From Pirellulaceae bacterium (GTDB lineage Bacteria; Planctomycetota; Planctomycetia; Pirellulales; Pirellulaceae), in the NCBI GenBank assembly GCA_016784735.1, contig JADHUC010000078.1, positions 1 through 39,929 of the forward strand: 39,929 nt of DNA, written 5' to 3'. The notes beneath the pieces are model-generated. The model was not told the DNA's origin, searched no databases, and was given only the letters and a program-made list of their open reading frames with translations. Position numbers and translations under genes: made by a program. Below are positions 1-7,082 of this stretch, one piece after another. Numbering within the stretch: the stretch's first letter is position 1; each line of letters starts with the position of its first letter.

Positions 1-112
1 CTCAGGCGGAATGACCGGTCGGCTGGAAGACTCTGGTGACGACATGCCCTATGTCGTTACCGATTTGCCAATTTCAGTCCAGATCAGTTTCTTGCTCGCA
101 CAAACCAAAATA

Positions 113-436
113 TCAAAACACCGACCCGTGAACGGTTACTTCTCGTTGCTCAATATGCCGTGTGGCAAGCGCTTTCTCGATTTGTCCGCGAAGTCGACCG
201 AGTGCCAAATAGGGACTCGTCGCATCGAACTCCCGAAAGAAGAATCCTTGCCCATCTTTCCCTTCTTCTTCCGCCTGCACACCAAACCCAAGGCTGGCGT
301 GGAAATACGAGATAACAAAGTGCCTGGTTTGGCCAGAGCAGTCGGTGAACGCTTGTCGAATTGGAAAGTCCTTGTCTGGATCGTCGCGTTTGCCCGATTC
401 GTCCGGAACGCGCCAACGGCCGTTTGAATGAACCAT
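113..436 (-). CDS. Small hypothetical protein (about 107 aa)
   Basis: I do not recognise the family. The product is soluble and compositionally ordinary, with an aromatic core (HFVISYFHASLGFGV near the middle, then GQGFFFREFDATSPYLALGRLRGQIEKALATRHI), which reads like a genuine folded alpha/beta protein. There is no signal peptide or membrane segment. The ATG at 436 is preferred because GTGGGA lies just upstream; a GTG at 445 is the alternative and would add three residues. The frame has a stop immediately upstream (449-451), so the start is well bounded. It faces away from the zinc-ribbon/ParB/transposase module and may be either host DNA or part of the same accessory island. Existence is moderately sure; function is unknown. 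Confidence 0.55.
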   Translation of the reverse strand: MVHSNGRWRVPDESGKRDDPDKDFPIRQAFTDCSGQTRHFVISYFHASLGFGVQAEEEGKDGQGFFFREFDATSPYLALGRLRGQIEKALATRHIEQREVTVHGSVF

Positions 437-445
437 TTTTCCCAC

Positions 446-828
446 TTTTCAGAAACAGGGTTTCACATCGGTATCGTATTCTCTCAGCCCGGTTCGCCAC
501 AGATGCCAAGTTGAGTGCCCCGAATACTTGATCGCGTTCCAAGGAGCCAAGCAGCAGTGGCTGGCACTTTGTATCGCGCCGAGCGGTTGCGCCAGTTTCC
601 TGCTCTGGTTTTGGCGTGCAGGCATGAAAAAATCCCCGCCCTGCCCCTCGATGCATTGGCGTCGAGTTCGTAGGACGAGGAGATGCACAACAAGATCAGT
701 ATCTTAACCGAGAATCTGGCGTTTTTGTCATAGCTGCTGGCGAAGTTTTCGCATTTCGCTCGGATTGGCATGAGGACGATCGCGCTCGTCCGCTTGTTCG
801 TCAGTATCAGATCACGCTGGATGCCATC
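446..828. other. Gap between divergent genes; contains an open coding frame leading into the zinc-ribbon gene
   Basis: From 628 (just after a TGA at 625-627) to 828 the plus-strand frame of the zinc-ribbon gene stays open and encodes plausible protein, for example GVFVIAAGEVFAFRSDW at about 718-768 and RPLVRQYQITLDAILRDRP leading into the annotated start. No ATG, GTG or TTG occurs in that frame before 829. An ATG at 651 lies one frame away, and its first codons (M-H-W-R) would join naturally to the downstream frame. This suggests a lost start or a one-base frameshift near 655-665. In 446-627 I see no gene, no clear promoter and no terminal inverted repeat. Confidence 0.5.
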
Positions 829-1449
829 TTGCGCGATCGTCCCGATCTGGCAAGCTGTGCGGTCCACTGCTGCCACTGTGGAATTCGCTTTCTGACGCAT
901 CCGCGGAACGCGAATCGGCGGGATCTCCGCTGCCCGTTCGGCTGCCGTGAGTACCACCGTCGCCAACAGGCCAACCAGCGGAGCAAGAAGCACTATCGAA
1001 CAGACGGTGGCCGTAAACATAAGAAGCGTCTCAACGGGAAGCGGAGCACGGCAGGCGGCGGCGCCGACAACGGGGCCATACCAGATGCCGTGCAGGCAGA
1101 CACGGCGGCCACGGACAGGGGCCTCTCATCTTCTGACACCTCGCCTGCGCTTGATCCATCATCGCAATCTGCAGCAGATCTCACGCATCAACCAACGCAG
1201 GCTGCTGTCGAGAAAGCACTCCGCGAGGTCGTGAAGTTGACGCTGGAGAGCTTCACGCTTGACGAAGTGACCTTGATGAACTCTTTCATGCTGCCGTATC
1301 TGGCGATGGTCGCGAGCGTGATCGAAGGCCGCATAATCAGCCGCGAGGAACTCCTGTACGTGCTGCGCAGAAGTATGAGACAACGCAGCTTCGACAGGCT
1401 GCCGCGGCGGGAGTATGTTCTTCGCTTTCTGGACCAACATCCTCCCTGA
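829..1449 (+). CDS. Zinc-ribbon protein, first gene of an IS21-like transposition module
   Basis: This 206-residue protein (counting from a TTG) opens with a cysteine cluster: C10, C14, C15 and C17, then C35-P-F-G-C39. The pattern suggests a zinc ribbon or finger for nucleic-acid or protein binding. A basic stretch (about 40-70, rich in R, K and Q) and a low-complexity Ser/Ala/Thr linker (about 75-125) follow. The last 75 residues form a predicted helical domain (VEKALREVVKLTLESFTL through FLDQHPP). Its TGA overlaps the ATG of the ParB-like gene (TGATG at 1447-1451), so the two are translationally coupled. Coding potential continues upstream to about 628, so the native protein is probably about 60 residues longer and the TTG is probably not the original start. 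The family is not recognised; a role in transposition is inferred from position only. Confidence 0.6.
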   Translation: MRDRPDLASCAVHCCHCGIRFLTHPRNANRRDLRCPFGCREYHRRQQANQRSKKHYRTDGGRKHKKRLNGKRSTAGGGADNGAIPDAVQADTAATDRGLSSSDTSPALDPSSQSAADLTHQPTQAAVEKALREVVKLTLESFTLDEVTLMNSFMLPYLAMVASVIEGRIISREELLYVLRRSMRQRSFDRLPRREYVLRFLDQHPP

Positions 1450-2540
1450 TGGTGCGACCGATGAGCGAAACGGTGGAACGAAGCAGCCTGGATCTCCGCT
1501 ACGAGAGTTACCGATTGCGGAATGACGCTGCCGAGGCGCGCTTGCTGGCTTCGATTGCCGAACGCGGCATCGAAGAGCCGCTGGGAGGCGTCGATACGCC
1601 GCAGGGCCGCCTGTTGCTGGATGGTTTCCGGCGAAATCGGTGTGCTGCGAAATTGGGCATCGAATACGTACCGTATGTTTCGTGGGGTGAAGACGAAACG
1701 CAGGGTATCGCCAGCTTGCTCAGTGCCCGCCGGCAGAGGACGCTCAATATTCTCGAACAGGCCCGCTTCGTGGCGGAGCTGTTGAGCACTCATGAGATGA
1801 CCATCGCCGACGCAGCCGAGATGCTCTCGCGCAGCAAGGCATGGGTCAGCATGCGTCGCAATCTGCTCACAGAGATGAGCCCTGCGATCCAAGCGATTCT
1901 GTTTCGCGGCGCCTTTCCCGTCTACTCGTACATGCTCACCTTGCGGCCGTTCATGCGCATAAACGGCGTCGACCAAAAGGACATCGAACGCTTTGTGCGG
2001 GCGGTTGCCGGAACGAAGCTCAGCATCCGAGAGCTTGAGCTCTTGGCCCATGGATACTTTCGCGGCACGCCGTCGCTGCGCCAAGCCATCGACCAAGGCA
2101 ACTGGAAATGGACGCTCGACCAGATGCAGGCGGTTGGGGAGGATCCCGAGGGCCTGAGCGAATTCGAACGCGGCCTGCTCCGGGAGCTCGAACGACTGCT
2201 GCAGGCGATGCAAAAAGTGATGACGCAGTGTGACAGTTCACGTCTGCAAGCACGGGGCTTTTATGCCCAAGCCAATCTGTTACTTGCCAGCCTGTTCGGC
2301 CGGCGGGAATCGTTCTTCAAGAAGATGGAGAAGTTTTATGATCGATCCGGACGTGCGGAACGCCATTTATCAGTTGCATCAAGCGGGGATGTCGCTGCGG
2401 GAGATCAGCCGCCGGTTGCATGTCAGCCGCAATGCCGTGCGGAAGATTGTCAAGCAGCAGGGAAAGTCCGCTCGACGAGAGCGGAGCGACAAAAAGCAGA
2501 TCGACGCGGCACTGCTGGAGCGCCTGCATCGCGAGTGTGA
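1449..2540 (+). CDS. ParB/Spo0J N-terminal-domain protein
   Basis: Residues about 10-85 match the ParB/Srx-like nuclease or CTP-binding fold: a helix with ASIAERGIEEP, a strand with LLLDGFRRNRCAAKLG (the G-x-RR-x-x-A-A-x-x-x-G signature), then a short strand YVPYVSW. A helix-turn-helix follows at about 118-142 (MTIADAAEMLSRSKAWVSMRR), as in KorB/Spo0J central domains. The rest is helical to about residue 293. Beyond nucleotide 2338 the reading frame runs 203 nt inside the transposase gene, and its last 67 residues are Ala/Arg/Gln-rich, typical of out-of-frame translation. The true functional C-terminus therefore probably lies near residue 295. It starts on the ATG overlapping the upstream stop. 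The family is known for site-specific DNA binding and sliding clamps in plasmid or chromosome partition; a role in target choice or transposition regulation is inference. Confidence 0.8.
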   Translation: MVRPMSETVERSSLDLRYESYRLRNDAAEARLLASIAERGIEEPLGGVDTPQGRLLLDGFRRNRCAAKLGIEYVPYVSWGEDETQGIASLLSARRQRTLNILEQARFVAELLSTHEMTIADAAEMLSRSKAWVSMRRNLLTEMSPAIQAILFRGAFPVYSYMLTLRPFMRINGVDQKDIERFVRAVAGTKLSIRELELLAHGYFRGTPSLRQAIDQGNWKWTLDQMQAVGEDPEGLSEFERGLLRELERLLQAMQKVMTQCDSSRLQARGFYAQANLLLASLFGRRESFFKKMEKFYDRSGRAERHLSVASSGDVAAGDQPPVACQPQCRAEDCQAAGKVRSTRAERQKADRRGTAGAPASRV

Positions 2541-3861
2541 TGGCTGGATGCAGCGGATTCACGAGAAGCTCGTCGAGGAGGAGGGCATCCAGGTCGGCTA
2601 CTCGACGTTGACGCGGATGTTACGTGAGCTGGGCTTGAGCCGCAGCGAACCGGCGCGTTGCGACCGCGTCGCCGACGAGCCCGGCGCCGAAATGCAACAT
2701 GACACGACGGTCTACCAGGTGAAACTCGCAGGGCACCGGACGAAGCTGATCGCCAGCCTGGTCTACCTGCGTTACTCGAAACGACGGTACTTGAAGTTCT
2801 ATCGCGTCTTCAACCGCTTCGCGATGAAGTGCTTCCTGCACGAGGCGCTGATGTTCTGGGGCTACGCGGCCACGCAATGCATCATCGACAACACGAACCT
2901 GGCGCGGCTGCGCGGCGCGGGGGGCCGCGCGGTCATCGTGCCGGAGATGAACGCGTTCTCCAAGCGTTACGGCTTCCAATTCGTCTGCCACGCGATCAAT
3001 CATCCGAATCGAAAAGCGGGCAACGAACGCAGCTTCTGGAGCGTGGAAACGAGCTTCCTTCCCGGCCGCACGTTTGCCAGTCTGGAGGATCTCAACGAGC
3101 AGGCGCGTCGATGGGCAACCGAGCGAATGGAGCATCGCGTGCAGACCAAGGCGCGCGTGATTCCGGCCCAGCTGTTCGAGCACGAACGGCTTTACCTGAA
3201 CCCGCTGCCGGAGCATCTTCCGGCGCCGTACCGAATGCACCAGCGCGTCACCGATCAATACGGTTATGTGGCTTTCGGTGCGAACTACTACTGGGTCCCG
3301 GGGACGCACCGCGATGACGTGAAGGTGTTCGAGTACGCGGACCGCGTGACGATCTTCCGGAACTACGAGTGCCTGACCGAGTATCCGCTGCCGCCCAACG
3401 GCACTCGCCTGCAATACTACAGTCCTCCGGGTGAGCCGAAACCTCGGCATCGGCCCAACAACCGCCGCCGTGACGCCAAGCTCGAAGAACGGCGTCTGCG
3501 CGCGTTGGGAGAGGAAGTGTCGGCGTATCTCGACTTCGCGTACTCGGCTCCAGGCGTCCAGCGGCACCGGTTCACCCGCGAACTGTTCGCGCTCAGCCGC
3601 AAGCTGACCAGCGAGGTGTTCTGCAAGACGGCCCACCGGGCCCACCGTTATCGGATCGTCGAATTGGCCACGCTCCGGCGGATCGCCTGGCTCTGCCTGA
3701 GCCAGGAAGAAGACGTGCTTCCCGAGCCGGAGGTGGATGAAGACTTCCGCCAGCGTCCCGCTTACCAGGAAGGCTACCTGACGGACCACCCGGATCTCTC
3801 CGTGTACGACCAGTTGAACGAAGAACAGGAAGAGGAGGACGAAAATGGCGAACCATTCTAA
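2338..3861 (+). CDS. IS21 (IstA)-like DDE transposase
   Basis: A 507-residue integrase-superfamily transposase. The N-terminus carries an HTH (residues about 5-35, QLHQAGMSLREISRRLHVSR), then a second helical DNA-binding region. The RNase H-fold catalytic core shows candidate acidic residues D122 (MQHDTT), D184 (CIIDNTN) and E230 (KAGNERSF), with the GNER context resembling IstA. The C-terminal part resembles the IstA beta-barrel region (YGYVAFGANYYWVPG). The start at ATG 2338 is supported by GGAG about eight bases upstream; the open frame continues to 2230, but that part looks non-coding. The start is nested inside the ParB-like gene in a different frame, and the end overlaps the ATPase gene by 17 nt, so the genes are coupled. 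It should catalyse strand transfer of the element together with the IstB-like partner. I found no flanking inverted repeats. Confidence 0.88.
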   Translation: MIDPDVRNAIYQLHQAGMSLREISRRLHVSRNAVRKIVKQQGKSARRERSDKKQIDAALLERLHRECDGWMQRIHEKLVEEEGIQVGYSTLTRMLRELGLSRSEPARCDRVADEPGAEMQHDTTVYQVKLAGHRTKLIASLVYLRYSKRRYLKFYRVFNRFAMKCFLHEALMFWGYAATQCIIDNTNLARLRGAGGRAVIVPEMNAFSKRYGFQFVCHAINHPNRKAGNERSFWSVETSFLPGRTFASLEDLNEQARRWATERMEHRVQTKARVIPAQLFEHERLYLNPLPEHLPAPYRMHQRVTDQYGYVAFGANYYWVPGTHRDDVKVFEYADRVTIFRNYECLTEYPLPPNGTRLQYYSPPGEPKPRHRPNNRRRDAKLEERRLRALGEEVSAYLDFAYSAPGVQRHRFTRELFALSRKLTSEVFCKTAHRAHRYRIVELATLRRIAWLCLSQEEDVLPEPEVDEDFRQRPAYQEGYLTDHPDLSVYDQLNEEQEEEDENGEPF

Positions 3862-4612
3862 TCAGCCCCGCCAGAACATCGACGACGAACTCATCGCCAT
3901 GCTGAAGTATCTCCGCTTGGGCCGGTTGCTGGCGCAGTGGGACGATACGCTGGAGAAAGCCAGGAAAGGCCGTTATTCGTCCGAGCGGCTGTTGAAATAC
4001 ATCGTGGAGGAGGAATACCGAACCAAACGGGAAAACGCGCGGCTGCTGCGCCGGCAGCGAGCCAACATTCCCGAAATGCTGGAGATGGAAACCTTTCCCT
4101 TTGACAAACAGCCCAAGCTTGATCGCAAGCGAGTCATGTCGCTCTACGACAGCTTCGATTACATGACCAAACAGCGCGGCGTGATCTGGCTCGGTCCCAC
4201 CGGTTGCGGCAAGACGGGCCTGGCCACCTCTTTCCTGCTGCAAGCGATCGATCGCGGTTATCGCGGCTACTTCATTACCTTCCCCGAGTTGATCCAGGAA
4301 CTGTTTCAGTCATTGGCTGATCGTAGCGACCGCAAGGTCTTTCGGCGATACCTGTCGTTCGACTGCCTGGTGATCGACGAAGTCGGGTACGTGGAAGTCG
4401 AGCCGGCGCAGGTGGGGCAGTTCTTCACGCTGATGCATAAGCGGCACAAACGCAAGACGACGATCATCACGTCCAACCTGGGCTTCGGCGAGTGGGGTTC
4501 GTTCCTTAAGAATCCCCAGTTGACAGCTGCCTTGAGCGATCGACTGACCTCGAACAGCCACGTGATCAACATGCGAGACTGCGAGAGCCTGCGCGGCCGA
4601 ATCGATGAATAA
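3845..4612 (+). CDS. IstB/DnaC-like AAA+ ATPase, transposase helper
   Basis: A 255-residue ATPase with Walker A GPTGCGKT (117-124), Walker B CLVIDE (174-179), a sensor-like TSNLGFGEWG (209-218) and an arginine-rich C-terminus (SDRL, LRGRI). The N-terminal 100 residues are helical and resemble the IstB_N region that contacts IstA. In IS21, IstB oligomerises on DNA, bends the target and activates IstA, so the same role is expected here. The ATG lies behind a strong GAGGAGG ribosome-binding site inside the end of the transposase gene (17-nt overlap), which suggests balanced co-translation. Length matches ordinary IstB proteins (about 250 aa). No disruption is visible. Confidence 0.9.
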   Translation: MANHSNQPRQNIDDELIAMLKYLRLGRLLAQWDDTLEKARKGRYSSERLLKYIVEEEYRTKRENARLLRRQRANIPEMLEMETFPFDKQPKLDRKRVMSLYDSFDYMTKQRGVIWLGPTGCGKTGLATSFLLQAIDRGYRGYFITFPELIQELFQSLADRSDRKVFRRYLSFDCLVIDEVGYVEVEPAQVGQFFTLMHKRHKRKTTIITSNLGFGEWGSFLKNPQLTAALSDRLTSNSHVINMRDCESLRGRIDE

Positions 4613-4669
4613 CCCGCCACGCCATGGCCCCTCTCAATCACCGCGGCATCTATCGAGTGAGTACCTGCC

Positions 4670-5674
4670 GTGACCTCAGACGACTTCCGGCGGCAAGCCG
4701 ACTTCGTTCGTGCGATCCCGTTGGAAGTCGTCTTAACTTCTTGGGGCGCGCTGCGCGACCGGCAAGACACGTCACGGTGGCATACCCAGCGCGGCCCTCT
4801 CTCAGTCACCGGCGCCAAATTCTTCAACTGGCACGATTCTCGGGGTGGTGGCGGAGCAATCGACCTGGTAATGCACCTGGGCGGCTGGGACGCCAGGCAG
4901 GCCATCCGGTGGCTCTGGCGTCGTCTGGGCTGTCATGGGGCTGGCGTGAACCCGACCGCTCACAAGAGAGTTGATGCTGACACCCCTTCCAGCACCGGCT
5001 CTACGTCCAACTCTCGTTCTGCATCATCTCCGGGGCGCAGCGCGCCTCTGAGGGGCGAAACCGATGGTAATCCCACACGACGTCACCGTCACCAGCAACT
5101 CCACTTGCCCGCGGCGAGCTTCGCCAATCTCCCACGAGTGCGCGGCTACCTTACCCAGCAGCGTGGTCTATCAGCAGCGATCCTGGCTTCATTGATCGAT
5201 AGCGGCAAGTTGTACGCGGACGGCCGCGGCAACGCGGTATTCGTCATGGTGGCAGGGAAACCCAATCGTCCGATCGGCGCCGAGTTGCGTGGCACGGGCA
5301 ACTATGTCTGGCGAGGTCTTGCGCCCGGCACTAGCAAAAACGCAGGCTACTTCTGGGTTGGCAATCGAGGATCCAAGCAAATCGTGCTCTGCGAATCCGC
5401 GATCGACGCGATTAGTTGCTTTCAACTACACACGCAAATCCACGGCGCACCACTTCCAGCGGACTGCATCTGCATCTCGACGGCGGGAGTTCGCCCAGAC
5501 GCGCCTTGGCTTCATCCACTGTTGGCACGTGGCTACAACATCTACTGTGGCTTCGACGCCGACGAGCCCGGCGAAATGACCAGCCGCCAAATGAACACTC
5601 GACATCCCACGATCCAACGCTTGCGGCCCCCACGGCACGACTGGAACGAGACGCTAACCTCTCCCAACCCGTAA
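4670..5674 (+). CDS. DUF3991/TOPRIM-domain protein (primase- or relaxase-like)
   Basis: A 334-residue protein from a GTG at 4670, 57 bp after the ATPase gene. The N-terminal part (about 1-90) resembles the DUF3991-type module of mobilisation or primase-like proteins, with an aromatic strand WHTQRGPLSVTGAKFFNW and AIDLVMHLGGWDARQAIRWL. A low-complexity Ser/Thr/Arg linker lies at about 105-145. The TOPRIM region has the glutamate motif LCESAIDAIS (about 239-248) and the D-x-D motif YCGFDADEPG (about 292-301). The end (RPPRHDWNETL) matches the usual C-terminus of this family, so the gene appears complete. Such proteins occur on plasmids and mobile elements and may act in DNA priming or replication. 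Whether it belongs to the transposon or is a separate neighbour cannot be told from sequence. Confidence 0.75.
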   Translation: MTSDDFRRQADFVRAIPLEVVLTSWGALRDRQDTSRWHTQRGPLSVTGAKFFNWHDSRGGGGAIDLVMHLGGWDARQAIRWLWRRLGCHGAGVNPTAHKRVDADTPSSTGSTSNSRSASSPGRSAPLRGETDGNPTRRHRHQQLHLPAASFANLPRVRGYLTQQRGLSAAILASLIDSGKLYADGRGNAVFVMVAGKPNRPIGAELRGTGNYVWRGLAPGTSKNAGYFWVGNRGSKQIVLCESAIDAISCFQLHTQIHGAPLPADCICISTAGVRPDAPWLHPLLARGYNIYCGFDADEPGEMTSRQMNTRHPTIQRLRPPRHDWNETLTSPNP

Positions 5675-5756
5675 GCCATCGGCGATGCCCATCAAAACAG
5701 CCTCTCCTCCCCGTCTTTCGAACTGACCCCTAGCATCACAACCTGCTGCGCTGCGC

Positions 5757-6203
5757 GTGGCTACTCGGAAAGAAGTAGAGCCGGGTGCTCTTACCAGAGC
5801 GGCGTCGGCCTGGCAGGCCGTCGGAAAAACCAAGACACCGATCAACGTATTTGCGCTCGCAATGATGGCATGTGCGGCTGTTTTCGGCGTTAGCGCCATC
5901 CAAGTCAAGCAAGATTCACTTCCAGCGTTCACGTATTCGCTACATACGTTCCTCGCGATTACAGGGATGTTCTTTGTAATTCTCCTGTTCTGTCGTAAGG
6001 CAATCTATCATCCCGATGATTTAGCGAAAGCAAAAGACCACGGTGTAGACCTCGGGAAGGACAGTCCAGCGCTTGCGGCTGTCCTGATCGCCCTAATGAT
6101 GATCGCGTATGGTTGCTACCAGGGGGTCGTCGGTAGCAAACACATGCAGAACAATCAGGCGGAGCCGTCGAGCGAATCACGGGCGGTGAAGACGGCGGAA
6201 TGA
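5757..6203 (+). CDS. Small multi-pass membrane protein, unknown function
   Basis: A 148-residue protein from a GTG. Three hydrophobic segments are visible: about 29-48 (NVFALAMMACAAVFGVSAI), about 65-83 (THFLAITG-like region followed by FFVILLF) and about 105-122 (ALAAVLIALMMIAYGCY). The loop between helices 2 and 3 carries a YHPDDLAKAKDHG stretch, and the C-terminus is polar. No enzyme motif is visible and I do not recognise a named family. It stands alone between the TOPRIM gene and a decayed ATPase gene. The first residues are uncertain because the start is a GTG with no obvious ribosome-binding site. Confidence 0.6.
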   Translation: MATRKEVEPGALTRAASAWQAVGKTKTPINVFALAMMACAAVFGVSAIQVKQDSLPAFTYSLHTFLAITGMFFVILLFCRKAIYHPDDLAKAKDHGVDLGKDSPALAAVLIALMMIAYGCYQGVVGSKHMQNNQAEPSSESRAVKTAE

Positions 6204-6249
6204 AGCCTGTCGGGTCGGTGAAGTGTCTAAATGGGGATTGAAATCACTA

Positions 6250-7002
6250 TCAGTTGTAGATGGGGAATTTACAGGGAAGGATCGGATTTCCCCCGCCTGC
6301 ATCACGTTCTTCTAGAACCCCGTTCTTCACCAGCCTGTCGACTAAATCCGCTGCATCCGCTTTGATGTCCGCCTCGGCTATTCGCCGTTGCGCATCTTCG
6401 CGAAAGAAATCGCGTGGGACGTAATCCCGTTCCAAACTGCACATCCCCAACACATTCGTTGCCGCAATCACGACGTCGTCAAAGAAACTGCCCTCGCCGT
6501 TCTTTGGATTCACTCGCCGAAGGTATTCCAAGAACGTCTCGGCCATTGACATAGGAAGGTCATCGAGAGCTACCTCTTCCTTCCTGCGCTCCACCGCGTT
6601 GTCGATGTACAGCTTGACGAGCAGCGGCGTAATGGAAACGCGCTTGTCGTGTCGTTCGACAAGAGATAGCAGATGCTCTCCCAATTTCAGAGCAGCGTCG
6701 CCGGGGAAGTACTTCTCAAAATCGTCCTTTGCCAGGTACTCGGATTGGAAACGAAGAAACGTCTCCTTGTCTACCTCTTGCAGCCCTTTCGACGTCATTC
6801 TATACCGCATGCTCGATCTTGGCGTGTTTGCGGAACAGGTCGTACAGGTGTTGCGGCTTTCTATCACTTGGTCAACCACATCGAGATGCTGAGCGCGGGG
6901 CCGAGACGCGGATAATCTTGGTGTTGTCCTCTCAGAAAAGATGACGGTAGAGCCGAGGTGGAATTCTGCTTGGCGAGTTGGCTTCTCGGTTATTTCGATC
7001 AT
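6250..7002 (-). pseudogene. Remnant of a STAND/NACHT-like signalling ATPase
   Basis: The C-terminal 185 codons of this frame read as real protein: KGLQEVDKETFLRFQ, RVSITPLLVKLYIDNAVERR, DDLPMSMAETFLEYLRRVNP and LVDRLVKNGVLEERDAGG. This resembles the helical region behind the nucleotide-binding domain of STAND/NACHT ATPases. The first 65 codons do not. In that stretch, fragments of coherent protein lie in other minus-strand frames, for example QHLYDLFRKHAKIEHAV ending in a stop at 6800-6802 and NTKIIRVSAPRS near 6890-6930. The 3' end stops abruptly after GNPIL, where relatives would continue. No P-loop remains. I read it as a truncated and frameshifted gene, not an expressed protein. The family assignment is by resemblance only. 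Confidence 0.55.
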
Positions 7003-7082
7003 GCACTTGCCAAACGTAGTCCGAGTTGACGACCTGGCGACGCGCCAGTTTGCAGGTGATACCTACACGCTGTCACACGGGA

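Noticed and set aside
1188..2213. Minus-strand reading frame of about 341 aa opposite the ParB-like gene
   Set aside because: Antisense of a gene with clear ParB and HTH motifs; no independent protein signature.
2620..3789. Long minus-strand reading frame (about 389 aa) opposite the transposase
   Set aside because: It is a shadow of a strongly supported DDE transposase gene; its sequence is Arg/Val/His-rich with no domain.
446..5760. Terminal inverted repeats or target duplications bounding the transposition module
   Set aside because: Comparison by eye of 446-650 with the reverse complement of 5674-5760 showed no matching ends; the boundaries remain unknown.
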